Assembly (NCBI GenBank): GCA_034432855.1
Contig: DAOUBA010000224.1
Location: forward strand, 1 to 50,306
Length of the DNA stretch: 50,306 nt
From: DAOUBA01 sp034432855
GTDB taxonomy: Bacteria > Chloroflexota > Anaerolineae > B4-G1
Direction of reading: 5' to 3'
Every line of letters begins with the position of its first letter. Within the stretch, counting starts at the first letter, position 1. Of the stretch, positions 1 through 7,349 are shown in pieces. A program made the position numbers and the translations under genes. The notes under the pieces were generated by a model. The model searched no databases, was not told the origin of the DNA, and worked only from the letters and a program-made list of their open reading frames with translations.

Positions 1-645
1 GATGACGCGCCCCTTGTTCAGGATCACCACCCGGTCGCACACCTGCTCGACCTCGTGCAGAAGATGGCTGGAGAGGAAGACGGTGCGGCCTTCCTCGTCG
101 GCCAGGCGGCGGATGAACGCGCGCATCTCTTGCATCCCGGCCGGGTCGAGGCCGTTGGTTGGCTCGTCGAGGATCAAGAGTTCTGGATCGCCCACCAGTG
201 CGGCGGCCAGACCCAACCGCTGGCGCATTCCCAGCGAGTAGGTGCCGGCCTTGTCCCTCTCGCGCCCTTTCAGCCCGACCTGCTCCAACACGGCGGGGAT
301 GCGTCTCTCGGCCGTGCCGCTGGTGACGCGGGCGAACACGCGCAGGTTGTCCTCGCCGCTCATGTAGGGGTAGAAGGCGGGCGTCTCGACGATGGCGCCG
401 ACGCGCCGGAGTGCGCGGCTCAGGTCGCGGCGCACGTCGCAGCCCAACACCTCGGCGCTGCCGGTGGTGGGGTGCACAAGACCCAAAAGGATGGCGATGG
501 TGGTCGTCTTGCCTGCGCCATTGGGACCCAGGAAGCCAAAAACCTCGCCGCGCTGCACCTCAAAGTTGACGCTGTCGAGCGCCGTCAGGCGGCCAAAGCG
601 CTTGGTGAGGTCGAAGGTGCGGATGACAGGAGTGGCATCGTTCAT
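1..645 (-). CDS. ABC transporter ATP-binding protein (partial, 3' end outside window)
   Basis: The minus strand is open from an ATG at 645 to the window edge, giving 215 codons of an ABC-2 type ATPase. Visible motifs are Walker A GPNGAGKTTT (about residues 40-49), a Q-loop region, the signature YSLGMRQRL, Walker B LLILDEPTNGLDP and the switch histidine in FLSSHLLHE. It would power a membrane efflux or export complex whose permease must lie to the left. The start follows the remnant of an hdrB-like gene by about 20 bases and has no strong Shine-Dalgarno sequence. The family is certain; the substrate cannot be told. Confidence 0.93.
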   Translation of the reverse strand, partial: MNDATPVIRTFDLTKRFGRLTALDSVNFEVQRGEVFGFLGPNGAGKTTTIAILLGLVHPTTGSAEVLGCDVRRDLSRALRRVGAIVETPAFYPYMSGEDNLRVFARVTSGTAERRIPAVLEQVGLKGRERDKAGTYSLGMRQRLGLAAALVGDPELLILDEPTNGLDPAGMQEMRAFIRRLADEEGRTVFLSSHLLHEVEQVCDRVVILNKGRVI

Positions 646-666
646 GCAGCCGTTGCCAGCGCCATT

Positions 667-780
667 TTACTCGGTCACCATCTCCACGAACTGCACCAGG
701 TCCATCACGCGCAGGCGCAGTTTCTGATTGCGGGCGGCTTTGGAGAGCGTGCGCACTGCGGGCGGGCGAAGGCGAACGTG
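667..780 (-). pseudogene. Remnant of an HdrB-like gene 3' end
   Basis: On the minus strand about 30 codons encode a C-terminus ending LRLRVMDLVQFVEMVTE and a TAA at 667-669. Positions 678-756 match 1453-1531, the 3' end of the intact HdrC-HdrB fusion, at 77 of 79 bases. Further upstream the match decays: the CCG-domain motif SACPQC is represented by FARPQC, and four bases are missing from a GTGCGTGC stretch, which breaks the frame. No start codon or other domain survives. It lies directly after the DUF5615 gene, so the DUF433/DUF5615 pair is bracketed by two copies of an hdrB 3' end. Confidence 0.8.
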
Positions 781-781
781 A

Positions 782-1153
782 TCACTTTCCTTTGACCGGT
801 AAGGGGCGTACTCGGATACCTTGTTCGCTCACACTGATCAATGCACCGGTTTCTAATTCCTTCGAGAAGCGAGCCAACACTTCGGCCAGATAGCGATTCA
901 CCCGGGCAGGGCGCATGTCGCTCAGGCGGAACGTGATCACGCTGGGTACCCTGGCTTGGCTCACCGCCACAATCCGGCTGAAATCGAGATCATGGGTCAG
1001 GATCACGCGATCTTCGGAGCGAGCCTTCTCGACGATTTCGCCATCATCGGCTCGTTGAAGTCCCTGATCGCGCAAGTGGATCGCATCGTGGCCCTGGGCG
1101 TGTAGGAAAGCGACCGTGCTGCGCGCCAGTCCCATATCAGCGAGAAACCTCAC
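782..1153 (-). CDS. DUF5615 family PIN-like protein (toxin-like)
   Basis: This is a 123-residue protein beginning MRFLADMGL, with the family's conserved acidic residues in the first strand (D6) and in LTHDLDFSRI around residues 53-62. DUF5615 proteins are PIN/Mut7-C-like and are usually paired with DUF433. The start is a GTG whose GTGA overlaps the stop of the upstream DUF433 gene by four bases, which indicates translational coupling. A nuclease role in a toxin-antitoxin-like pair is inferred from the family and the pairing. Confidence 0.85.
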   Translation of the reverse strand: MRFLADMGLARSTVAFLHAQGHDAIHLRDQGLQRADDGEIVEKARSEDRVILTHDLDFSRIVAVSQARVPSVITFRLSDMRPARVNRYLAEVLARFSKELETGALISVSEQGIRVRPLPVKGK

Positions 1154-1386
1154 GTTGCGACTCCCGCCGGAACGTAGACGGCCTCCTCGGTCATCCAGGC
1201 CGCATAACGCATTGCCTGCCGGATGTCCTCTGCTTCCAGGTCGGGGTACTCGTCTATGATCTCCTCGACTGTCATCCCGTTGGCGATCAGGTTGACGATG
1301 AGCGACACGGAAATGCGCATCCCCCTGATGCAGGCTTTGCCGCCCAGAATGTTGGGGTCGAATGTGATCCGGTCAAAACCAAACAT
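1150..1386 (-). CDS. DUF433 domain protein (antitoxin-like)
   Basis: This is a small protein (78 residues) with the DUF433 core: FDRITFDPNILGGKACIRGM, then a helix-turn-helix-like segment with EEIIDEYPDLEAEDI. The ATG at 1386 is preferred because GGAGG lies seven bases upstream; an ATG at 1392 would sit almost on top of that ribosome site. It overlaps the DUF5615 start by four bases. DUF433 proteins are VapB-like and probably DNA-binding. With its own weak promoter upstream, the pair looks like an independent cassette. Confidence 0.85.
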   Translation of the reverse strand: MFGFDRITFDPNILGGKACIRGMRISVSLIVNLIANGMTVEEIIDEYPDLEAEDIRQAMRYAAWMTEEAVYVPAGVAT

Positions 1387-1409
1387 GGGCATTCCTCCCA
1401 GTTTCTGTT

Positions 1410-1415
1410 ATTGTA
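1410..1415 (-). promoter_or_regulatory. Possible -10 box (TACAAT) for the DUF433/DUF5615 pair
   Basis: On the minus strand TACAAT lies about 24 bases before the start of the DUF433 gene. A poor -35 candidate (TGGCAA) sits 17 bases further upstream. It is weak, but fits a cassette with its own promoter. Confidence 0.35.
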
Positions 1416-1441
1416 CCACTACCTGCACCGAGTTGCCAGCA

Positions 1442-2656
1442 CTATCCGGCCGCCATCTCCACGAACTGCACCAGGTCCATCACCCGCAGGCGCAGTTTCT
1501 GATTGCGGGCAGCTTTGGAGAGCGTGCGCACGCACTGGGGACAGGCGGAGACGAGCACGGTCGCGTTCACTTCGACCGCCTGAGCAATGCGTTGCACGGC
1601 GACGCTCTCCATCAATTGCGGGTCGAACGTCTCCAGATCGCCGCCGCCGCCGCAACAGAGCGCGTGCTCGCGCGCTTGTTGCATCTCGACGAGCGTCCAG
1701 CCGGGTATCCGGCTCAACACCTTGCGCGGCGCGTCGTAGATGCCGCTCTTGCGCCCCAGGTCGCACGGGTCGTGGTAAGTCACGATGCCCGTGCGCTGCG
1801 GTTCCGCAAACTGCAAACGCCCTTCGACCGCCAGGTCGCGCACCAGTTCCACCGCGTGCACCACCTCGAAGCCCAGCGGCTCGCCCAGGATGTCGGGGTA
1901 GAGGTGATGCCACATGTGATAGCACGAGGGGCAGGTGGCGACGACGCGCGGCACGCCCAGGGCGCGCATCTCCCGGACGTTGTGGCGGATCAATTCCTCG
2001 GCCTGCTTGAGGTGACCCGCCATCATGAGTGGGAAGCCGCAGCAGCGTTCGTCGCCGCCCAGTGTGGTAAAGCGCACCCCGGCGCGGCTCAGCACATTGG
2101 CAAAGCCCTGGGGGATGCCGTAACTCATCGGGAACATGGCCGAGACGCAGCCGACGAAGTAGGCCACTTCGGCCTGGGTATCGCGCACCAGCCCCTCCGG
2201 CTTTTGCAGCAGGTTCTCGGTCCAGGCCAGGCGTGAGGCGTTATCTTCGCCGGAGACGTTGTAGTACGTGCGGATGCGCTCGCTCAACATCCCCAGCGCG
2301 CGCACGCCTTTTTGCAGCGCCTCGTCGCCATCCAGCGCCTCGACGCCGCCGGGGAGATAGCGCTCCTGGATCACTTTTTGGCGCATGACCTCGACCAGTT
2401 TGCGCACGCTCAGGTTGTGCGGGCAGTGGGCGGTGCAGGTGTCGCAGCCCAGGCAGCGCCAGAGGCTGGCGTCGGTTTCCAGCCGGTCGGACAAGCCGAA
2501 CTGTGCCAGGCGCATCATCTGGGCCGGGCGGTAGCGCATCGCCATCGAGGTCGGGCAGCCCGATGAGCATTTTTCGCACTGGTAGCAGAGGTAGACGTTC
2601 TCGCCGCATTCTTCGCGGATGAATTGGGCTAAATCGGTGGTCAAGGTGATTGTCAT
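1442..2656 (-). CDS. hdrCB: HdrC-HdrB fusion (heterodisulfide-reductase-like Fe-S protein)
   Basis: This 404-residue protein joins an HdrC-like ferredoxin domain to an HdrB-like domain. Two 4Fe-4S motifs are seen: C24-C27-C30-C34P and C68-C71-C74-C78P. Two CCG domains follow: GC...RCCGFP...TCPSC, and DPCDLGR...LCCGGGGD...SACPQC. In Hdr complexes this unit carries the low- or mid-potential electron branch to a thiol/disulfide or partner acceptor. The ATG at 2656 has GGAG upstream; a TTG 12 bases earlier is in frame but overlaps that site. It lies downstream of metF in the same direction, as expected for an HdrCBA-MvhD-MetVF type complex. Its last 79 bases are duplicated beyond the DUF433 cassette. 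Confidence 0.9.
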   Translation of the reverse strand: MTITLTTDLAQFIREECGENVYLCYQCEKCSSGCPTSMAMRYRPAQMMRLAQFGLSDRLETDASLWRCLGCDTCTAHCPHNLSVRKLVEVMRQKVIQERYLPGGVEALDGDEALQKGVRALGMLSERIRTYYNVSGEDNASRLAWTENLLQKPEGLVRDTQAEVAYFVGCVSAMFPMSYGIPQGFANVLSRAGVRFTTLGGDERCCGFPLMMAGHLKQAEELIRHNVREMRALGVPRVVATCPSCYHMWHHLYPDILGEPLGFEVVHAVELVRDLAVEGRLQFAEPQRTGIVTYHDPCDLGRKSGIYDAPRKVLSRIPGWTLVEMQQAREHALCCGGGGDLETFDPQLMESVAVQRIAQAVEVNATVLVSACPQCVRTLSKAARNQKLRLRVMDLVQFVEMAAG

Positions 2657-2669
2657 AGTGGTCTCCAAT

Positions 2670-2760
2670 TGATGTGTGATACGTGAGACGTGAGACGAAA
2701 CGTGAAACGTGAAACGTGAAAAGTGTCACGCCTCACGCTTCACGTATCACGTTTTACGAC
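2670..2760. repeat. ACGTGAAACGTGA-type inverted repeat
   Basis: The left half is a tandem of GTGAGACGT/GTGAAACGT units and the right half carries the complementary TCACG(C/T)TTCACGT units, so the whole can fold into a long hairpin. It fills the gap between metF and the HdrC-HdrB gene and supplies the last codons and stop of metF. A related copy is at 17070-17125. Confidence 0.75.
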
Positions 2761-3630
2761 TCCCGCTTCCTCCAACAACTGCGGCACGTACTGTTCCCAA
2801 CCGAGGGTCATGACGTGTATTCCCTGGCACATCCCCCTCATCTGTCGGATCAGACGCGCGCCGATTTCGACCGCTTTGGCCGGACGGTCCGGCTTGTCCA
2901 CGCTACCGATCTCCTCGATCAACGGCTCCGGGACATTGACCCCTGCCACGTTGCTGTTCATAAAGCGCGCCATAGCAGCCGACTTGAGGAGGATGATGCC
3001 GACCAGGATGGGGACATGCAAGTGCTCGACCTGGCGCACGAAGGACTCGAACTGCGCCGGGTCGTAAACCGCCTGGGTCTGGAAGAACCTGGCGCCGGCC
3101 TCGACCTTCTTTTCCATCTTGGCGATCTGGGGGCCGAGCGGGTTCGCGCCGGGGCTGACGACCGCGCCGGGAAAGAAGGTCGGCACCCCCTGGAGCGGCT
3201 TGCCTGCCAGGTCGTGCCCGGCCTGTAATGTGGCTACCGCTCGCAGGAGCATGACCGAGTCCAGGTCAAAGACCGGCATGGCCTGCGGATGATCGCCTAG
3301 CGAGACATAGTCGCCGGTGAGACAGAGCAGGTTTTCGATGCCCAACACCGCTGCGCTCAACAGGTCGGATTGCAGCGCGATGCGGTTGCGGTCGCGGCAG
3401 GTGATTTGGAAGATCGGCTCGATCCCGCGCTCGTGTAGCAGATGGCACACGGTCAGCGAGCCCAGCGTCATCACCGAACTCTGCTGGTCGGTGACGTTGA
3501 TGGCGTCCACATAGTCGCGCAGCAGTTCGGCCATTTCCAGCAGATGTGCCACGTCCGTCCCTTTGGGCGGGCCGAGTTCGGCGGTGACGACGAAACGGCC
3601 TGCGGCGAGGGATTCGGCCAGCCTGCTCAT
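2740..3630 (-). CDS. metF: Methylenetetrahydrofolate reductase, copy 1
   Basis: This is a 296-residue MetF-family TIM barrel that reduces methylene-THF to methyl-THF with a flavin. The conserved start VTAELGPPKGTD, the segment INVTDQQSS, the substrate region QITCRDRNRIALQSDLL and NLLCLTGD are all visible. It starts at an ATG preceded by GGAGGG and overlaps the metV stop by four bases (ATGA), so metV and metF are coupled. The frame is open upstream through metV but that part is a different reading frame of metV. Like short acetogen MetF proteins, it lacks any fused NAD(P)H domain and would take electrons through MetV and Hdr/MvhD partners. Its last residues come from an adjoining repeat. Confidence 0.95.
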   Translation of the reverse strand: MSRLAESLAAGRFVVTAELGPPKGTDVAHLLEMAELLRDYVDAINVTDQQSSVMTLGSLTVCHLLHERGIEPIFQITCRDRNRIALQSDLLSAAVLGIENLLCLTGDYVSLGDHPQAMPVFDLDSVMLLRAVATLQAGHDLAGKPLQGVPTFFPGAVVSPGANPLGPQIAKMEKKVEAGARFFQTQAVYDPAQFESFVRQVEHLHVPILVGIILLKSAAMARFMNSNVAGVNVPEPLIEEIGSVDKPDRPAKAVEIGARLIRQMRGMCQGIHVMTLGWEQYVPQLLEEAGVVKRDT

Positions 3631-4298
3631 CGCGTCCCTCCTGTTGCCTCTTCGCGCTTGTTGATGAAGCCCGGATGGCGGGCGGCGCTCCAATCTTTGG
3701 GCTCGCGGATGGTCAGGAAGCGCTCTCGCTGGCCCAGCGCCTCCATCCGCTCGTAGATGGCGACCCAGGCGCAGTCGCGCTCGCGGTCTACCTCGCACTT
3801 GCCGTCTTTGTAGCCGCCGCACGGGCCGTTCATCAGCCCCTTGGGGCAGAGCGTGACCGGGCAGATAGCGGCGGTCTCGGCCAGGATACACGCGCCGCAG
3901 AGACGGCAGCGCTCGTCGCAGACGCTGAGGTTCTGTAAGCGGGCCAGGAAGCGCGTGTTGAGCGCCGGATAGACGGGCGTGTCCAGCAACGCGGCCACGG
4001 TCTGCACGCCGGCCCCACAGGCCAGGACGAGCAGAGCGTCTGCGGCCTCCACCTGGACGCTGTTCTGCTTCAGCAACCGGCGCGTAGTGCGCACGTCGCA
4101 CGTCGCTTCCTCGGTGACGATCCAGCCGGTGCAGGTCTTGCCCGCTTCGGCCAGCCGGGCCGCCATCTCGCGCGTCTCCTTTTCGCCGCCGGTGCCCCAG
4201 GTCGTGGCGCAGACGCCGCAGCCGATGAGGAACAGCCGCTCGTGTCCCGTCAGCGAGCGCAGGATTTCGGCGAACTCTTTCTGCTCGGTGATGATCAT
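3627..4298 (-). CDS. metV: MetV, methylenetetrahydrofolate reductase C-terminal-type partner, copy 1
   Basis: This is a 223-residue MetV-family protein. It has an N-terminal half with IGCGVCATTWGTGGEKE and a cysteine-rich C-terminal half with CDERCRLCGACILAETAAIC, then MNGPCGGYKDGKCEVD and CAW. MetV forms a complex with MetF and links it to electron carriers. The ATG at 4298 has GGGGAG just upstream. It is followed by metF with a four-base overlap. A second metV (8787-9476) is diverged, so the two MetFV pairs are probably not interchangeable copies. Confidence 0.93.
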   Translation of the reverse strand: MIITEQKEFAEILRSLTGHERLFLIGCGVCATTWGTGGEKETREMAARLAEAGKTCTGWIVTEEATCDVRTTRRLLKQNSVQVEAADALLVLACGAGVQTVAALLDTPVYPALNTRFLARLQNLSVCDERCRLCGACILAETAAICPVTLCPKGLMNGPCGGYKDGKCEVDRERDCAWVAIYERMEALGQRERFLTIREPKDWSAARHPGFINKREEATGGTR

Positions 4299-4339
4299 TT
4301 CTCCCCCCTCCCTGCTCCCTGTTCACTGATCCTTGCTCC
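4299..4339. repeat. Short CTCCCTGTTC-type low-complexity spacer
   Basis: The gap between metV and the first response regulator is made of CTCCC(C/T)-rich units (ctccctgctccctgttcactgatccttgctccc). It resembles half of one of the repeat families found throughout the window. No other feature is seen in it. Confidence 0.5.
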
Positions 4340-4729
4340 CTAACCTCGCTTGAGCAACCGCGCGATGCGCGCCAGCAGTTCTGCCGGGCGCACCGGCTTG
4401 TCAATGAAATCGTCCGCCTCCAGCATCATGCCGTCTTGCAGCGAGTAGGCTGTCTCGCTGATGCGCTGCGAGAGGCTGGTGACCATAATGACCGGGATGT
4501 GCCACAGTTCCGGGTCGCTCTTCAGTTTCTCGCACACGTGAAAGCCGTCGTGCGTGGGCATGATGATGTCCAGCAGGATCAGGTCGGGCCGCTCCTCCTG
4601 GACTCTGGCCAACGCTTCGTCGCCGTCGTAGGCTACGATTACCTCGTAAGGCACGCTCTCCAGCACGGTGCGGGTCGCCTCGACAAAGTCGGGGTCATCG
4701 TCCACGAGGAGTATCTTGGTTCCTGCCAT
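4340..4729 (-). CDS. Receiver-only response regulator 1
   Basis: This 129-residue protein is a single CheY-like receiver domain with an acidic cluster VDDDPD at residues 9-14, phospho-acceptor D54 in ILLDIIMP, a switch threonine in MVTS, and conserved lysine in FIDKPVRP. There is no output domain, so it would act through protein contacts. It lies three bases after the stop of a second receiver gene and in the same direction as metV and metF. The two histidine kinases 1.4-4 kb upstream are the likely phosphate donors. Confidence 0.92.
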   Translation of the reverse strand: MAGTKILLVDDDPDFVEATRTVLESVPYEVIVAYDGDEALARVQEERPDLILLDIIMPTHDGFHVCEKLKSDPELWHIPVIMVTSLSQRISETAYSLQDGMMLEADDFIDKPVRPAELLARIARLLKRG

Positions 4730-4732
4730 ACT

Positions 4733-5128
4733 TCACCCCCGCTTCAACAGTTTTCCGACGCGGCGCAGCAACTCGGCCGGCGGGACCGGTTTTTCGATAT
4801 AATCCTGCACGTCCATGGCCAGTCCGGTTTCCAACTCGTAGCGGCGGTAACTGGCGTCTTCGCGCACGCTGGTCAGGATCATGATGGGCAATTTGCCGTA
4901 GTGGGGCTTTTCGCGCAGTTCCCGCACCACGGCAAAGCCATCCATGCGTGGCATCAGCAAATCCAGGATGAGGAGATCGGGCGGGTTCTGTTTGATCGCC
5001 TCGATGCACTGCAACCCGTCGCGTGCCGTGTGCACCTCGTACTCGTCCACGCTTTCCAGTATGGTGGTGATCGCCTCGATGATGTCCGGGTCATCGTCTA
5101 CTACGAGAATTTTGTATTGCTGCTCCAT
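4733..5128 (-). CDS. Receiver-only response regulator 2
   Basis: This 131-residue single receiver domain has VVDDDPD at residues 9-15, phospho-acceptor D56 in LILDLLMP, and lysine in YIEKPVPP. The start has GGAGGG upstream. It is about one third identical to its neighbour by eye and likewise has no output domain. Being placed between metF copy 2 and metV copy 1, it is likely co-expressed with them. Confidence 0.92.
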   Translation of the reverse strand: MEQQYKILVVDDDPDIIEAITTILESVDEYEVHTARDGLQCIEAIKQNPPDLLILDLLMPRMDGFAVVRELREKPHYGKLPIMILTSVREDASYRRYELETGLAMDVQDYIEKPVPPAELLRRVGKLLKRG

Positions 5129-5201
5129 ACGCCTTCCCTCCTGAAATCTATGCGGGGCAGGCTCGAAAGCCTGCCAACAGCCTGGAAAGGCCAGCCCACC
5201 T

Positions 5202-6119
5202 CTACACGATGGGTCTGGGATAGAGGCCGGCCCGCTCGACGATCACGGGCACGATGTCCTCCCAGGCCACCGCCATAATGTGAATCCCACGCACGCCCTC
5301 GATCCGGCGTACCTGTTCGATGATCTCCAGGGCGATCTTGACTCCCTCCTCTTTCGCGTCTGCGGCGTCTTCCATGCGCTCGACGAGTACGTTGGGCACG
5401 CTCAGGCCGGCGACGTAATCGCGCATATAGCGCGCCATACCGGCCGATTTCATCGGAATGATGCCGGCCAGGATGTACACCTGCTGGTGCAGGCCGCGCT
5501 CGCGTACCTTCTCCATAAAACGGGCGAAACGCTCCACGTCGAACACGCCCTGCGTCTGGATGAAATCGGCGCCGGCGCGTACCTTCTTCTCCAGCCGCAG
5601 GGGGCGGAACTCGAAGGGGTCGCCGAAGGGGTTGGCCGCCGCGCCGATGAACAACGGCACCTCGCCGGAGACCTTATCGCCGCAGAGGAACTGGGCCTCG
5701 TCGCGCATGCGCTTGGCGATCTGGATCAACTGCATCGAATCCACGTCGTGCACGTTCTTGGATTCGGGATGGTTGCCGAACTTTTGATGGTCGCCCGAAA
5801 GGCACAACAGGTTGCCGATGCCCAACGCCACGGCCCCCAGGATGTCCGATTGCATGGCGATGCGGTTGCGGTCTCGGCACGTCATCTGCATGACCGGATC
5901 GAGTCCGGCCTGTTTGGCAATCGCGGAGGCTGCGACGCTGGACATGCGCACCACCGCCGTCTGATTATCGGTGATGTTGACCGCATCCACGTAGCCTCTG
6001 AGGACATCGGCCTTGCGACGGACAAAGTCGGCGCTGGCTCCCTTGGGCGGCCCCAATTCGGCGGTGACGGCAAAATGTCCTTCTGTCAGTACTTTCTCTA
6101 GATTGGTCCCACTCTTCAT
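5202..6119 (-). CDS. metF: Methylenetetrahydrofolate reductase, copy 2
   Basis: This is a 305-residue MetF paralogue with VTAELGPPKGASADFV, VNITDNQTAVVRM, QMTCRDRNRIAMQSDIL and NLLCLSGDH. The ATG at 6119 is chosen because GGAGG lies 11 bases upstream; a TTG seven codons earlier would overlap that site. It shares the TIM-barrel core with copy 1 but differs throughout, so the duplication is not recent. It sits between the kinase and receiver genes rather than next to a metV, which is unusual for this family in acetogens. Confidence 0.95.
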   Translation of the reverse strand: MKSGTNLEKVLTEGHFAVTAELGPPKGASADFVRRKADVLRGYVDAVNITDNQTAVVRMSSVAASAIAKQAGLDPVMQMTCRDRNRIAMQSDILGAVALGIGNLLCLSGDHQKFGNHPESKNVHDVDSMQLIQIAKRMRDEAQFLCGDKVSGEVPLFIGAAANPFGDPFEFRPLRLEKKVRAGADFIQTQGVFDVERFARFMEKVRERGLHQQVYILAGIIPMKSAGMARYMRDYVAGLSVPNVLVERMEDAADAKEEGVKIALEIIEQVRRIEGVRGIHIMAVAWEDIVPVIVERAGLYPRPIV

Positions 6120-6152
6120 TTTTGCGCTATCCTCCTGCAAGTATACATCGTT

Positions 6153-7349
6153 TCAGCGGGATTCGCCATCGGGCGGTTCGGCAGGCGTGGTGTCCTCTCG
6201 GCCGGCGCGTTCCCCCGGCAACGGCAGGTTACGCGGGATGACCACGGTGAACCGGGTGCCCGTCTTGCCTTCCTGATAAGGGCTTTCGAGCCAGATACGT
6301 CCCTGGTGTGCATCTACGATCTTTTTGGTGATGGAAAGCCCCAGCCCGGCCCCACTCACATCGCCGACGTTGCGCGCCCGGAAAAAGTCTTCAAAGATGT
6401 TGGGTTGGTCCTCGGGTGGGATGCCGATGCCTTCGTCGCTCACCTCTATCCACAACTCCTCCTCCGTATCCCAGGTGTGGAGCGTGACGGTGCTGCCCCG
6501 TGGCGAGAACTTGATGGCATTGCTGAGCAGGTTGGTGAGCACCTGGCGCAACCGCTGGGGCGAGCCTACCATCTCCCGGAATTCTTGCGGCGCCACGATC
6601 TTGATCGTAATGTCCTTTTCCCTGGCCGCCACCACGACGTCCTCGACCGAACGGTCGCCAAACTCGCGCGGGTTGAGCCGCACGAACTCTTGTTGGATCT
6701 GTTCAGGGCGCATGCGCGCCAGGTCGAGTAGATCGTTGATCAAACCGGAGAGGTCGTGGATGCGCAACAGGCTGCGCTCCAGCATGCGCTGCTGCTTGGC
6801 GGTCAATTCGCCGGTGAAGCCATCCACCATCACCCGCAAATAGTTCTCCACGGCGGCCAGCGGGGCCTTGAGTTCGTGCGAGACGATGGAGAGGAAATAG
6901 GTCAGCGTGTCGGTCATGTCCTTTAACCGCGTGCCGACCATTTCGGCGATGCCGCTCATCAGCCTGTAGGCGGCGCGGGGGTTCTGCGCCAGGAACTCTT
7001 GCAGCGGGCCGACGTCGAAGGCGATGAACTTGCACGCTTCCAGGCAGACGCAAGAGACGGTAAAGACGTAGGGAGGCACCACCGTAGACCAGCCCACCGC
7101 CTCGCCCGGCCCGACGATGCTCACGTTGGCCCGACGCACCGACCCGTGGCGGCCCAACTGGATGCGTTTCTCGAGCGCCACTTTGCCCATCAATACCAGC
7201 CGCAATTTGTCGGCCGGATCACCCTCGTGGGCAAAGACGGCCCCTTCTTCCCACGTCTCGATCTCGCCGAGCCCTGCCAGTTCCTCCAGGTCCTCGGTAG
7301 GGATGTAGGCCATCAGGGGAAAGCGTTTCAGCATCTCAGCGGTGATCAT
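6153..7349 (-). CDS. Cytoplasmic histidine kinase with cyclic-nucleotide-binding-like sensor domain
   Basis: This 398-residue protein starts with a Crp/cNMP-binding-like beta-roll (about residues 10-125, with AVFAHEGDPADKLRLVLMGKV). A HisKA domain has phospho-accepting H158 in SIVSHELKAPL, followed by a HATPase_c domain with N-box NLLSNAIKFSPRG, G1 DEGIGIPPED and G2 GAGLGLSI. No membrane segment is present, so it senses a cytoplasmic cue. Its ATG overlaps the stop of the upstream kinase by four bases. The two kinases and two lone receivers probably form one phosphorelay embedded in the metF/metV region. Confidence 0.9.
   Translation of the reverse strand: MITAEMLKRFPLMAYIPTEDLEELAGLGEIETWEEGAVFAHEGDPADKLRLVLMGKVALEKRIQLGRHGSVRRANVSIVGPGEAVGWSTVVPPYVFTVSCVCLEACKFIAFDVGPLQEFLAQNPRAAYRLMSGIAEMVGTRLKDMTDTLTYFLSIVSHELKAPLAAVENYLRVMVDGFTGELTAKQQRMLERSLLRIHDLSGLINDLLDLARMRPEQIQQEFVRLNPREFGDRSVEDVVVAAREKDITIKIVAPQEFREMVGSPQRLRQVLTNLLSNAIKFSPRGSTVTLHTWDTEEELWIEVSDEGIGIPPEDQPNIFEDFFRARNVGDVSGAGLGLSITKKIVDAHQGRIWLESPYQEGKTGTRFTVVIPRNLPLPGERAGREDTTPAEPPDGESR

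Noticed and set aside
55..795. Long plus-strand open frame at the left end, and many similar ones opposite the hdr and met genes
   Set aside because: They are antisense shadows of GC-rich minus-strand genes whose motifs are unmistakable; they have no ribosome sites or family signals.
667..1531. Direct repeats around DUF433/DUF5615 as IS target-site duplications
   Set aside because: 79 bases is far longer than usual target duplications, there are no terminal inverted repeats and no transposase in the window.
2740..4404. A single 554-codon frame spanning metF and beyond
   Set aside because: The part upstream of 3630 is an alternative frame of metV; the ATG at 3630 has a strong ribosome site and matches the normal MetF N-terminus.
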